The position numbers and the translations under genes were made by a program. The notes beneath the pieces were generated by a model. That model did not search any database and was not told the DNA's origin. It worked only from the letters and a program-made list of their open reading frames with translations. A DNA stretch of 64,000 bases from Strongyloides papillosus (taxonomy: Eukaryota > Nematoda > Chromadorea > Rhabditida > Strongyloididae): positions 3,410,001 to 3,474,000 of the forward strand of contig SRSI01000050.1 in the NCBI GenBank assembly GCA_005656395.1, written 5' to 3'. Each line of letters starts with the position of its first letter. Positions within the stretch are counted from its first letter, which is position 1. Shown here piece after piece: positions 38,910-48,903 of the stretch.

Positions 38910-39307
38910 TCACTTTAAGGTCGCCCGTCGATTCACCACTGGCTATTTTGCATTTTTTTGTACATCCATATATTACCTTATAATCAGTATTATTAATTAA
39001 TTCATAAATCTATTTTGCATTTTTATACACTGTACGATGTCTATTTTGCATTTTTTGTACCCCCTATATTATACCTTATTTATAGTGTTATTAATTATGC
39101 CATAATTCTATTTCGCATTTTTATACATTGTTCAACGTCTATTTTGCATTTTTATACACTATTATATACAAAACGAAGTAATTTTACCCCATATTGTTGT
39201 ATATTATACTGTTAAAACAGATGTCGAAAAATGCAAAATAGCCGTTACAACTTGTTGTCATGCGCCATATAAACGAGTGGTGAAACGACGTGCCGCCCTT
39301 GTTTGGA
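38910..39307. mobile_element. MITE-like element with imperfect terminal inverted repeats and internal tandem modules
   Basis: The left end (38917-38957) and right end (39223-39301) are imperfect inverse copies: both contain GGCTATTTTGCATTTTT and its complement, and AGTGGTGAA(T/A)CGACG with a GC-rich tip; the right copy has a ~31-bp insert. Between them, a ~67-bp module and a ~31-bp module, both starting (T)CTATTTTGCATTTTT, alternate in tandem. TTGGAA flanks both sides and may be the target duplication. There is no coding capacity, so it would be a non-autonomous DNA element. The superfamily is unknown. Confidence 0.65.
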
Positions 39308-39840
39308 AATACATTAATTCATTTGGAACTGATTTCTTTTTCCATATGTGCTGATCAATTATCATTTAATGAAATATATATGCTTATAGAAGTTATTTTG
39401 CTACTCATAAAAGTTATTTAAATACCAATAACCGCATTAAATGATAAAAACAGTTTGAAAAAAGTTTTCTATCATTTCTAATCAAACTATAAATAACTGA
39501 AATTTAATACGACATCCATCTTTCAAAATTTAACAATCTTCGGTAAAATCTTTATAAAATTGGTGTAAAATTTTATTTTGTAAAAAACTTTGACAAATTG
39601 TTATTTTTATAATAATCAAATGAGGTCAAATGTATTTTTTAACATTATTTTAAAATTCAAATTAGAATTTTTAAAAAATTGCTCATCAAAGTGCCAAAAG
39701 CAGTTTATAGCAAATTTATGCATCTCATATAATTTAAAAAATGTGGAAGACCCCTAATTCTAAAGTTAATAAAATTTGGACATGATAAATGTGACAGACC
39801 ATTAATATACCAGCTCATTTTGTGTTCCACTTCTTCTTTC
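39308..39840. other. Intergenic region
   Basis: About 530 bp of AT-rich sequence with no recognised feature, between the inverted-repeat element and the conserved upstream module of the first surface-protein gene. Confidence 0.5.
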
Positions 39841-40036
39841 CTATACATTTTAATGTAATAATACAACGTTATTAGCTCCAAATCAAACATTTTTGAATAT
39901 AAAACGATTAAAATTTTATTAATAATAATATTTTCTATAATTTTATTGGTAATTTGAAAAAACTAGTGTTATATTAAAATTCCATATGAAAAAAATTATG
40001 ATATAGTGAGGAGATTTTTTACACAAATCACCTACA
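39841..40036 (+). repeat. Conserved upstream module of surface-protein gene 1
   Basis: Shared, with gaps, with the stretches before the other two family members (about 44530-44728 and 47100-47307). Common landmarks in order are an ATTTTAATGTAATA block, TTTGAATATAAAA, a TTTTATAATTTTA block, a GTTATATTAAAATT-like block and ATGAAAAAAATTAT just before the start. It probably includes the promoter and 5' UTR and marks the duplication unit. Confidence 0.7.
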
Positions 40037-41452
40037 ATGTTTGTAAACTTATATTGGCTGGGTGCTGCTTTGGCTTTGATGCCACTACCAATACAGCCTC
40101 AAGGACCACATGATGAGAATCTGCCTCTCGACGTTTCTGAGAATATCGATGGACCAAAGCTTTCAGTTGATTTAAAAGCAAAAAAATTTTCTGAAATAGT
40201 ACTAGTAAAATGCTCCAATGATGCTTATCCCCATGGAAGTACTGGTTATAAATTTACAACTAGTAATGATGTAGCTAAATATAAAAATTTAGTTCCTTCA
40301 AATACATCAAAATATATATGGGTGCCTGTATTGAAGAAATCATCTAACTCAACACGATTTAGTTGTGGAGAAGTTACAATCAAACCTGGTGATGTTATGT
40401 CTCCCATGATAGGTTGGACTTATAATGTTAAATGGAATAACGGTAGGGAGGATAAAACCAGAATAAATTCAAATAATATGGACTACCCACTTCCAGAAAC
40501 TCATTCTAAATGTCACAATGAAACTAAAAATTTGTTAATTGTGTCTAGGGATAAAGAAAACGACACGGCAGTGATAATTAATCCACGAGATGTCAAGAAT
40601 CCTTATGCAAATCAGGAGTTTTATTACTTTATAACACCTAAACAAAATGATGGAAGACAAATTATAGAACACTGTGGTAGATATAGGGGATACAGGAACT
40701 CGCCACACTTCAATTTACCTGATCACAGTGATAATCCTACCATTAATGAAGTAAAGAAAATTAATATTAATGAGTTAAATTATGAAAAAGAAGAAAAAAT
40801 TAAAATAAATCTTAAACTAGGAGATGATATTCAATTTTATCGTGATGAAGGAATTTCTCTATCAAGAATGAAATATACCATAGACGGACTTATAGATATT
40901 GAAAATTCTACTCAACAAATAAATTCAAGTTTTACTATCAAAGGATTCGATTTAGTGAAGTTGGTGTACAATCATTTAGATGCTACAGGATACAATGAAG
41001 TATCTCAAGTATACTATTTTGGGCCAGCCTCCAAAAATATTACGATTGAAAAATACTATGGAAATCATGAAGCTCGTTATTCTAATCCAAACTGCTCCAT
41101 TTATTTTATGAATGTTGGTTACTTGGATAAGGTCATTTATAATGGAATAGAAGGAAGCATTGATAGAAGTTTAGATTTTATATCTTTTGAAAGAGGATAT
41201 GGTTGTGGTTGTTTTTGTCATAGACATTTGGTTTGTATCTACAAGACTTTAGATGGAACTATAACAATCTCTAACAAATATGATCATAAGGATATAGATG
41301 TTTTTCATTGCAATCGTCTTAATAATATTTTATCATCTGAAATGAAAAGTGACATTTTCGGAATTTCGTGGATAATCTTTGGAGCTTCTATACTATTTTT
41401 ATTGATACTTATAGCGGTTATAATAATCATAGTTGTTAGAAAACGCCGCTAG
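40037..41452 (+). CDS. Surface-protein family member 1 (type I membrane protein, unknown)
   Basis: Intronless, 471 residues. It has a signal peptide (LGAALALMPLPIQ, about residues 1-20), a long ectodomain with many N-x-S/T sites and conserved cysteine contexts (VKCS, FSCGEV, KCHNET, EHCGRY, PNCSIYFMNVGYL, CIYKTLDG), a single membrane span at about 446-466 (ASILFLLILIAVIIIIVV) and a tiny basic tail RKRR. I recognise no known family. Two paralogues lie at 44729 and 47308, and a 237-bp stretch here (40742-40978) is almost identical to the third. Just outside the membrane it has one YDHKDI unit that is multiplied in member 3, plus an extra Cys-rich patch (YGCGCFCHRH). A poly(A) signal follows near 41598. 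A cell-surface role is inferred from topology only. Confidence 0.85.
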   Translation: MFVNLYWLGAALALMPLPIQPQGPHDENLPLDVSENIDGPKLSVDLKAKKFSEIVLVKCSNDAYPHGSTGYKFTTSNDVAKYKNLVPSNTSKYIWVPVLKKSSNSTRFSCGEVTIKPGDVMSPMIGWTYNVKWNNGREDKTRINSNNMDYPLPETHSKCHNETKNLLIVSRDKENDTAVIINPRDVKNPYANQEFYYFITPKQNDGRQIIEHCGRYRGYRNSPHFNLPDHSDNPTINEVKKININELNYEKEEKIKINLKLGDDIQFYRDEGISLSRMKYTIDGLIDIENSTQQINSSFTIKGFDLVKLVYNHLDATGYNEVSQVYYFGPASKNITIEKYYGNHEARYSNPNCSIYFMNVGYLDKVIYNGIEGSIDRSLDFISFERGYGCGCFCHRHLVCIYKTLDGTITISNKYDHKDIDVFHCNRLNNILSSEMKSDIFGISWIIFGASILFLLILIAVIIIIVVRKRR

Positions 41453-42485
41453 TATTCTTGTGTGAAAGTGGATACTATACTTTTTAAATTATTAAAAGAC
41501 ACAAACAAAAAGAAGTATACATAAAAATGTCGGTAGCGAATAATTTTTTTTTAAATAATATTATGATTATTGGTATTTGTAACTTTTTTAAACGAAAAAT
41601 AAAATGTTTGTGTAATTGATTTATTTTTAATCTAATTTTAAAATTAAAAAATACTATTTTTACTAATTTTTTTATATTATCACCTTTTATTATATTAAAA
41701 ATTCAGTATACACTGTTAAAAATTTAAATTCTCTATAAAAATCGAGATTTTCAAAAGTATTATAGCTTCAGTATTAATGGATGGTTTAGAAGCAGGGTAT
41801 ATTTGTTGTAGTACTGAACCATATTTTACCTACGTTTTTTCGTTGATCTAAAAGTGATCCGTATAAAAATCTACAATTTCTACCATTTAGATAATATTTA
41901 TGCGTTACAATTCCAATGAGAAAACCCTCTTGAGGTATTCTCAGGTCTTATTTTTTTATTTTTAACTAGAGGACCAGTTGTTTTTGGTTTATCAAACGTG
42001 TCATGAATACCTATCAAAAAATTTTACATGCTAAAGTAAAACATTATTACTAAACTTATTAACTCGCTTCTAAGGTGTTAACACTATTCACATAATTTAA
42101 TAATAACAAGAGTAAAAATTTTCTTCTTATAAATTCAAAGTTATATAAAGCTATTAGTTATATTCATTCTAAATTGTTCGACATATCAGTAAAGAAACAA
42201 ATTCAAACAAGCAAAAGAGTTAAAGTACATTGAATTTATTAAATGTTTTTATTACAAAAAGTTATCAATAAGTAAAAATAAGAATTTTATAACTTCTTTG
42301 ATTAGTCGAATAAGATGACAAATGAAATTATTTTTAATCTTTTAACATATTCAAGTTAGATAGCGTCAAAAAGTGATGACAAAAAGTGTATATAGCCATA
42401 GGAACGTCGTTTTACAACCACTTGTTATTTTTTGTGACAACTTTTATCAGAATAGCAAAGTTTTTATTCATCTTATTTATTTGAA
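41453..42485. other. Downstream module of member 1 and intergenic DNA
   Basis: The first ~300 bp (to about 41760) resemble the sequence after members 2 and 3, including GTATTCTTGTGTGA, GGTATTTGTAACTTTTTTAAAC and the poly(A) region, so the duplication unit extends past the stop. The rest is AT-rich with no recognised feature up to the coiled-coil gene. Confidence 0.55.
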
Positions 42486-43945
42486 ATGGTTACTGGAACT
42501 AAAAACAGAGATAGCCGTGACAAATCAATGGACTTGTTAGACGATACATGTAGTAAGTTTTATGAAATAAAATGTGGATAAATTAAATGTTTTAGAAACT
42601 AATGATACTAATGATGATTTGAACAAAACGGAGGATTCAATGGAAGGGAATCTCACAGAAGACGGTGGTTCGGTTACGCAATCAGACGACGGAGAACTCA
42701 ACCGAACCACTGACTCATTGGATGGCAATTTGACCGAGGACGATTGTCATCCACTGCCTTCTTCAAAAAATCCGGCAGTATTGTTGGAGAGACAAAATCT
42801 ACCTAGTAAGTGATACAGGAAATATAACAATGACTTAACTTTTTAGATTTACCAAAAAATTCTAGTTTTGCGGACTTGACACAAGATACCATTTCTGTTA
42901 ATGACTCGCATAACATGTTTAATTCTGGAGTTATGTCTGAGTCAAAACAGGGTAATTTAAGTGCCATCAATCGAACAACTTCTACAGTCAGGTAAATTTC
43001 ATATACGTGTTTTTTAATTACTGTTATATTTTATTTAGTGATGGTTGTGGAACTGTAACAAGAGCTAAAAGTAAAAGTAGATTGAATAATGCCTTGTTTA
43101 TGGCCAACAATACCACACAATCAACTATGGATAACTCTACCAGGTTGTTTGGATTGACAGAATCCACTATCAATCTCAAAAGTGGTATGTCAAACACTGA
43201 TGATGGTGGTAGACGCATTGGGCGCATAGACGATAAGTTTTTGCCATCCATTACGGAAGAGTTGTTGGCAAAAATTAATAAAATCGTCAGTAACGGTAAT
43301 AATGAAGAGACAATAAGGCAACTAGTTGAGTTGACTGAAGAAGTTTCCAGAGAGAATTTTAATAGATTAGCTCGGGAGGTTGATGTTGAATACAGCATCT
43401 TGGAACGCACTTTGGAAAACTACTGTGAGGCATTTCAACAGCTAAAGGATCAATGCCTTCAAAAGAATTCTTCAGCAACATCTACATCTAAAGGTGACCG
43501 GATAGAAGCTCATTTGAAGTCGTTAGTTGATTCTATAGAACATACAAAGAGTCAACTGGAGTTAGGGATTAAATCTTATAACGACCAAGCTAAGATGTTG
43601 GAAACTTCTTCCGCCAACAATGTAACTCAAATGAACCACCTCTGGGAACAATATGACGAAATTAAGGAGATGGAACGTCAATTTGTGCAGTATTTAGACT
43701 CCTATAGGAAATTAAGAATCCACTACAAGAGACTTATCCTATCAACAGAGGCTCGGAAGGAAAAAGCAAGAGAAGAGCAGGAGAGAAACCTAACCATCCT
43801 TAAGCTCAATGTTAGGAAGCTTCAAAAAGACATAGAGGAGGAGAATAAAGTTCTTCAAAGCAAGAAGGATAATTTAAAAGATCTGGAGAATATTTTGAAT
43901 TTATATATGGAAAAAATTGAAGGTTATGGTGATCAAACCATGTAA
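42486..43945 (+). CDS. Coiled-coil protein with acidic N-terminal region
   Basis: Four exons in phase (42486-42552, 42596-42805, 42847-42991, 43039-43945; introns 43, 41 and 47 bp) give 442 residues. The first ~170 residues are Asp/Glu/Ser/Thr/Asn-rich and contain two similar blocks (EDSMEGNLTEDGG and TDSLDGNLTEDD), a small internal duplication. From about residue 215 a long Lys/Glu-rich helical region with heptad character runs to the end. There is no signal peptide or membrane span. The layout (acidic disordered half, C-terminal coiled coil) recalls TACC-type or other cytoskeletal proteins, but nothing diagnostic is visible and I leave it unnamed. It sits between members 1 and 2 of the surface-protein family and is not itself duplicated. 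Confidence 0.8.
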
Positions 43946-44199
43946 TTTTATTGTATATAATGTTTGTATATTATGTATATTGCATTTTACTAACTTAAAA
44001 ATTATTTAAATAAAATAATGATTGTACTTTATATTGTTGATTAAATTTAAACTTGCTTTTCGTTTTAAAGTTACTTATGTTTTTGCGTTGAGATATCGTC
44101 ACCCATAAATTGTTACACTTTATATACATTGGAACTTATTTTTTCTTATTTTGATATTATTTTCTTGAATAGATAATTTATTAAACAACATTTTTCTAG

Positions 44200-44463
44200 A
44201 TAATACTAAAGTGTGATATCAGTTGTAAAATTTCACCGGTAAGATTTAAAATTCTTACTTTCCGTAGTTTATCAAATAACAAAAATGAAGATTATGATAT
44301 AAGTGCTTTTAGAAAACCTGTTGATTATAAGCCAGGATCGGATTTATATGCTTGCAAAAACCCATATCTAAAATTGAGTGGTAGTAGTTTAGATGAGTTG
44401 TTTGGTGATGAGTGGAGAAGACCTTTAGCTAAAGATCAAGGTGGTAAAATGGTTTGTTTTTAA
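44200..44463 (+). pseudogene. Orphan coding exon or gene fragment
   Basis: An 87-codon open frame starts right after a good acceptor (TTTTTCTAG, ending 44199) and ends at TAA 44461-44463, or at a possible donor after 44450. It has coding character (KPVDYKPGSDLY, LKLSGSSLDELFGDEW) but no Met near the start and no partner exon was found on either side. The duplicated upstream module of surface-protein member 2 starts only ~60 bp downstream, so the gene may have been cut by that duplication. It could instead be the last exon of a gene whose first exons I missed. Family unknown. Confidence 0.35.
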
Positions 44464-44529
44464 TCTTTATAATAATTTTGATGAACAAATGAATAATTTA
44501 ACACTTTTAGATTTTTATTTTTTCCACTA

Positions 44530-44728
44530 TTATAAAATTTAATGTAATACTATAATACCACAGGCTCAAAATCAAAAACTTTTGAATATAAAATTGAATA
44601 AAAAATTATCAATGGTAATATTTTTTATAATTTTATTTAAAATTTGGAAAAAAACTTAATGTTAAATTAAAATTTTGTATGTGAAAAATATGATTTTATG
44701 AGAAGATTTTTTTCAAAAGTTACCTACA
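44530..44728 (+). repeat. Conserved upstream module of surface-protein gene 2
   Basis: Second copy of the module described before member 1. It has TTTAATGTAATACTATAA, then TTTTGAATATAAAATTGA and a similar run-in to the ATG, including TACCTACAATG shared in part with member 1. Confidence 0.7.
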
Positions 44729-46060
44729 ATGTTGGTAAAATTCTATTTGTTGGGTGCTGCTTTGGCTTTAATGCCATTACCAATACAGCCTCAAGAACCA
44801 TATTCTCAGAATCTGTTTCATTACGTTCCCTTGAATATTGACAAATCGGTGTTTCCGATTAATTTTGAAGTTGCAACAAATTCTGACATGGTACTGGTAA
44901 AATGTCCTGGTGCTGGTTATCGTCATAAAAATGATGAAGACGTATTTATGAATAGTAATGATGTACTCAAATACAAAAATTTTGTTCCGTTAAACACATC
45001 CTTGTTTGTATGGGTGCCTTTATTGAAGAAATCATCCAATTCAGCACAACTTAATTGTGGAAAAATTTTTATCAAATCTGGTGAAAATCCTTGGGTTCAT
45101 ATAAGTTGGACTTATAATGTTAAATGGATCAATTCTATGAGCAAAAATATCAAAATAAACTTAAACAACATGGATCATCCACTTCCAGAAACTCCCGATG
45201 AATGTCACGATGCAACTGGAAATTTGTTAATTATGTCTGAGGATAGAGAAAACGACACGGTAGTGGCAGTTAATCCACGAAATGTCAAAAATCCGTACGC
45301 GAATCAGCTGTTTTATTATTTTATAAAACCTGAACAAAATGATGAGAGGAAGATTATAGAACCCTGTAGTATATATAGGGGATTCAAGGATCTGCCAACA
45401 ATAAATTTACCAGACTACGAGGTTACCTATCTATCAGATAAAGTAGCCAAAGTTAAGGAAAATGTTTTAAATAAAGTTTATTATATAGGAAGCCAAGAAA
45501 TAAAGATTAAAGTAAATCTTAAACTAAATAACGATACACAATTTTATCGTTGTGAAGAAATATCTCTGTCAAAAATGAGATATACGAAAAATGGGCTTAT
45601 AGATATTAAGGATTCTACTATAAAAATAAACTCAAGCTTTTTCATCAATGTTTTCGATTTAGTGAAGCTGGTGTACAATCATTTAGATACTACAGGAGAC
45701 AAAGAAGTATCTCAAATATACTATTTTGGGCCAGCTTTAAAAAACTTTACGTACGGAGTCGATTATATAAGGTACATACATCCTTCTGAAGGACCAAACT
45801 GCGCTGTTAATTTTATGAATGTTGGTTATTTGGAAAAAGTTGTTTACAATGGAATTGAAGGAAACATTGATACTTTACATTCTACTGATGGTATAAAAGG
45901 AAAATTCAAAAAAAATTTAGATTTTATATTTTTTGAGGAAACTAATGGTTGTAAAATAAATTCAAAATGCAAGACATATATACGTTGCATTTACAAGACA
46001 CTAGATGGAACTATAACAATGCCTTATATATTTGATTATTCCAACAGAATTGTTGGTTAG
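44729..46060 (+). CDS. Surface-protein family member 2, membrane anchor lost
   Basis: Intronless, 443 residues, with the family signal peptide (LGAALALMPLPIQ) and the same cysteine contexts (VKCPGAGYRH, LNCGKI, ECHDAT, EPCSIY, PNCAVNFMNVGYL, RCIYKTLDG). It is the most diverged copy. The frame stops at TAG 46058 before the membrane segment. The following ~130 bp still resemble the membrane-span DNA of the other members (GGAGCTTCTATGTTATTTTTATTATTATT near 46133) but contain several stops and a frame change. The product would therefore be secreted rather than anchored, unless the gene is dying. The ectodomain frame itself is clean over 443 codons, which argues for recent or ongoing selection. 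Confidence 0.75.
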   Translation: MLVKFYLLGAALALMPLPIQPQEPYSQNLFHYVPLNIDKSVFPINFEVATNSDMVLVKCPGAGYRHKNDEDVFMNSNDVLKYKNFVPLNTSLFVWVPLLKKSSNSAQLNCGKIFIKSGENPWVHISWTYNVKWINSMSKNIKINLNNMDHPLPETPDECHDATGNLLIMSEDRENDTVVAVNPRNVKNPYANQLFYYFIKPEQNDERKIIEPCSIYRGFKDLPTINLPDYEVTYLSDKVAKVKENVLNKVYYIGSQEIKIKVNLKLNNDTQFYRCEEISLSKMRYTKNGLIDIKDSTIKINSSFFINVFDLVKLVYNHLDTTGDKEVSQIYYFGPALKNFTYGVDYIRYIHPSEGPNCAVNFMNVGYLEKVVYNGIEGNIDTLHSTDGIKGKFKKNLDFIFFEETNGCKINSKCKTYIRCIYKTLDGTITMPYIFDYSNRIVG

Positions 46061-47099
46061 GGCAATTTAATTCAGTAAATAACGTTTTGAATGATGAGGA
46101 AGATCGTATTATCCGTATTTCGTGAACAATGCTTGGAGCTTCTATGTTATTTTTATTATTATTCTAAAAGTTGTAATAATTATAACTGTTGAAATATCTC
46201 CACTGTTATTTTTGTGTGAAGGTGGATGTTATATTTTTTTAAATTATAAAAGGACACAAACAAAACGAGCATGTATTCAAATGCCAGTAGCTAATAAGTT
46301 TTTTTTAAAAATATTATGATTTTTGGTATTTGTAACATTATTTAAACAAAAAATAAACTGTTTGTGTAATTAATCTATTTTTTAATCTAATTTAGAAATT
46401 AAAAAAATACTATTGTTACCAATTTCTCAATAGTGTCACTTTTCATTATATTAAAAACTCAGTATACATTTTAAAAATCTAAATTTTCTATAAAAATCAA
46501 AGTTTAAAAAATAATTATAACTTCAGTTTCAATGAATTGTCTAAAAAGCAGACTATATATGAGAAAATTAAAAATAAACATCAAGAATTTTGAAAATAAA
46601 GATTTTATAGCTATCGGAGTTAATCTCATTCACAGAAGTTTAAATAATTGATAAAAGACTTGTAAAAAAATTAATCATAATGTTTCTGTTGTGTTTAAAA
46701 ATCATATTTTTACCCTTTTGTCAACATGAATAACTGAAAAGAAAACATAAATATGTTATGTTACATTAAAATTCAATTATTAATTTTATATTAAGCATTA
46801 CAATCATAAGAACATATCTTTTTAATGGACTCCTGGGAATAGACACGGACAAGAGACTAATATTAAAGGAAAGATATTTTAGTATAAATCAGATTTTATA
46901 TTTCATACTCTATTTTAATTTTGAATAAGCTTTTTTTTATTTTGTGATATTTAGAGTTTTCCAGTTTCTTAGGGCTTTTTGATTAAGCTTCCGCTATAAT
47001 TGTCAATATTTACTGGATACGATAAATGACAATATAAAAATTAGATTTTAATAAGTATGATAAATAATTAAATATTTTAACCCTAATTGACTTTTTTTA
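46061..47099. other. Remnant membrane segment, 3' module and intergenic DNA
   Basis: It begins with the decayed membrane-span sequence of member 2 and the 3' module shared with the other copies. At about 46480-46720 there is a stretch resembling 50810-51030, including AGAAGTTTAAATAATTGATAA and the sequence around it. The rest is AT-rich without genes. Confidence 0.55.
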
Positions 47100-47307
47100 T
47101 TTTAATGCTATACATTTTAATGTAATACTATAACATTATTGGCTCCTAACTAGCAACGTTTGAATATAAAATTGAAAAAAAAATCTTATCGATGGTAACA
47201 TTTCTGATAATTTTACATAAAAATTGATATTAATTTAGTGTTATATTTAATTTTTGTATGAAAAAAATTATTATATAATCGGTATATTTTTTTAACAAAT
47301 CATCATA
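47100..47307 (+). repeat. Conserved upstream module of surface-protein gene 3
   Basis: Third copy of the upstream module: ATACATTTTAATGTAATACT, GTTTGAATATAAAATTGA, then the same order of AT-rich blocks and ATGAAAAAAATTAT before the start codon. Confidence 0.7.
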
Positions 47308-48903
47308 ATGTTTGTGAAGCTATATTTATTGGGTGCTGCTTTGGCTTTGATGCCACTTCCAATACAGTCTTATGAAGAGTATGATCAGAAGCTGTTTCCT
47401 GACATTCCTCAGAATATCAACAGAAACACATTTCCGATTATTTTAGAAGTAAAAAAACCTTCTAATATGGTACTAGTAAAATGCCCTGATGTTGGTTATC
47501 GTGATATAAATGGAGGTCATGAATTTGAAAATAGTAATGAAGTAGTCAAATACAAAAATTTCGTTCCCTTAAACACATCTTTGTTTGTATGGGTGCCTTT
47601 ATTGAAGGAATCATCCAATTCAACACAATTTAATTGTGGGAAAATTATTATCAAATCTGATGAAACTTCTTCTGATATGATAGATTGGACTTATGATGTT
47701 AGATGGAATAACGTTAAGGAGGACAAAACCAAAATAAATTCAAATAATATGGACTTCCTACTTCCAGTAACTCCCAAAGAATGTCAAGATGGAACTGAAA
47801 ATTTGTTAGTTGTGTCTAAGGATAAAGAAAACGACACGGCAGTGATAATTGATCCACTAGATGTCATGAATCCTTACGCAAATCAGGAATTTTATTACTT
47901 TATAAAACCTGAACAAAATGATGGGAGACAGATTATAGAACACTGCGCTAGATATAGGGGATACAAGAATCCGCCACATTTCAATTTACCTGATTACAAT
48001 GATAATTCTACTATTAATGAAGTAAAGAAAATTAATATTAATGAGTTAAATTATGAAAAAGAAGAAAAAATTAAAATAAATCTTAAACTAGGAGATGATA
48101 TTCAATTTTATCGTGATGAAGGAATTTCTCTATCAAGAATGAAATATACCATAGGCGGACTTATAGATATTGAAAATTCTACTCAACAAATAAATTCAAG
48201 TTTTACTATCAAAGGATTCGATTTAGTGAAGTTGGTGTACAATCATTTAAATGCTGCAGGATACATAGAAGTATCCCAAGTATACTATTTCGGGCCAGCC
48301 TCCAAAAACTTTACGATTGAAAAATACTTTGAAAATGAAGTTGATTATTCTTTTAAACCAAACTGTCCCATTTATTTTATGAATGTTGGTTATTTGGATA
48401 AGGTCATATATGATGAAATAGAAGGAAGCATTTATTCTTTAAATTCAACTGCCGGAATAGAAGGAAGATTTAATATAACTTCAGATTTTATATTTTTTGA
48501 AGAAAAAGAAGATCGTGATACAAAATTAGTTTGTATTTACAAGACTTTAGATGGAATTATAGCAATCTCTAACGTATATGAACATCAGGACATAGTACAT
48601 GATCATCAGGACATAGTATCTGATCACCAGGACGTAGTATCTGATCATCAGGACATAGTACATGATCATCAGGACATAGTATATGATCATAAGAACATAG
48701 TATCTGATCATCAGGACATAGTATCTGATCATCAGGACATAGCATCTGATGTTAATATGTCCGTTGGTTATTCACACAATTTCACATATCATAGAGAAAC
48801 TCGCATTTTTGGAATTCCGGGGACAATACTTGGAGCTTCTATGCTATTTTTATTATTATTCTTAACCGTAGTAATAATCATAGCTTTTCGAAAACCCCAC
48901 TAG
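47308..48903 (+). CDS. Surface-protein family member 3 with juxtamembrane heptad repeat
   Basis: Intronless, 531 residues. It has the family signal peptide (LGAALALMPLPIQ), the conserved cysteine contexts (VKCPDVGYRD, FNCGKI, ECQDGT, EHCARY, PNCPIYFMNVGYL, VCIYKTLDG), a single membrane span at about residues 505-526 (ASMLFLLLFLTVVIIIAF) and a short tail RKPH. The distinguishing feature is eight 7-residue repeats (DHQDIVS/H type) at about residues 425-481, just outside the membrane. A 237-bp tract in the ectodomain (48013-48249) is nearly identical to member 1. Function unknown; topology and variability suggest an exposed or secreted surface role. Confidence 0.85.
   Translation: MFVKLYLLGAALALMPLPIQSYEEYDQKLFPDIPQNINRNTFPIILEVKKPSNMVLVKCPDVGYRDINGGHEFENSNEVVKYKNFVPLNTSLFVWVPLLKESSNSTQFNCGKIIIKSDETSSDMIDWTYDVRWNNVKEDKTKINSNNMDFLLPVTPKECQDGTENLLVVSKDKENDTAVIIDPLDVMNPYANQEFYYFIKPEQNDGRQIIEHCARYRGYKNPPHFNLPDYNDNSTINEVKKININELNYEKEEKIKINLKLGDDIQFYRDEGISLSRMKYTIGGLIDIENSTQQINSSFTIKGFDLVKLVYNHLNAAGYIEVSQVYYFGPASKNFTIEKYFENEVDYSFKPNCPIYFMNVGYLDKVIYDEIEGSIYSLNSTAGIEGRFNITSDFIFFEEKEDRDTKLVCIYKTLDGIIAISNVYEHQDIVHDHQDIVSDHQDVVSDHQDIVHDHQDIVYDHKNIVSDHQDIVSDHQDIASDVNMSVGYSHNFTYHRETRIFGIPGTILGASMLFLLLFLTVVIIIAFRKPH
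48580..48750 (+). repeat. Eight 21-bp coding tandem repeats
   Basis: In-frame units close to GATCATCAGGACATAGTA plus one variable codon (CAT, TCT or TAT) encode DHQDIV(H/S/Y). Eight units run head to tail with a few point changes (for example DHQDVVS, DHKNIVS). Member 1 has only one related unit at the matching position. Confidence 0.92.

Noticed and set aside
48547..48732. Minus-strand open frame with YYVLMI repeats
   Set aside because: It is the antisense reading of the 21-bp tandem repeat in surface-protein member 3.
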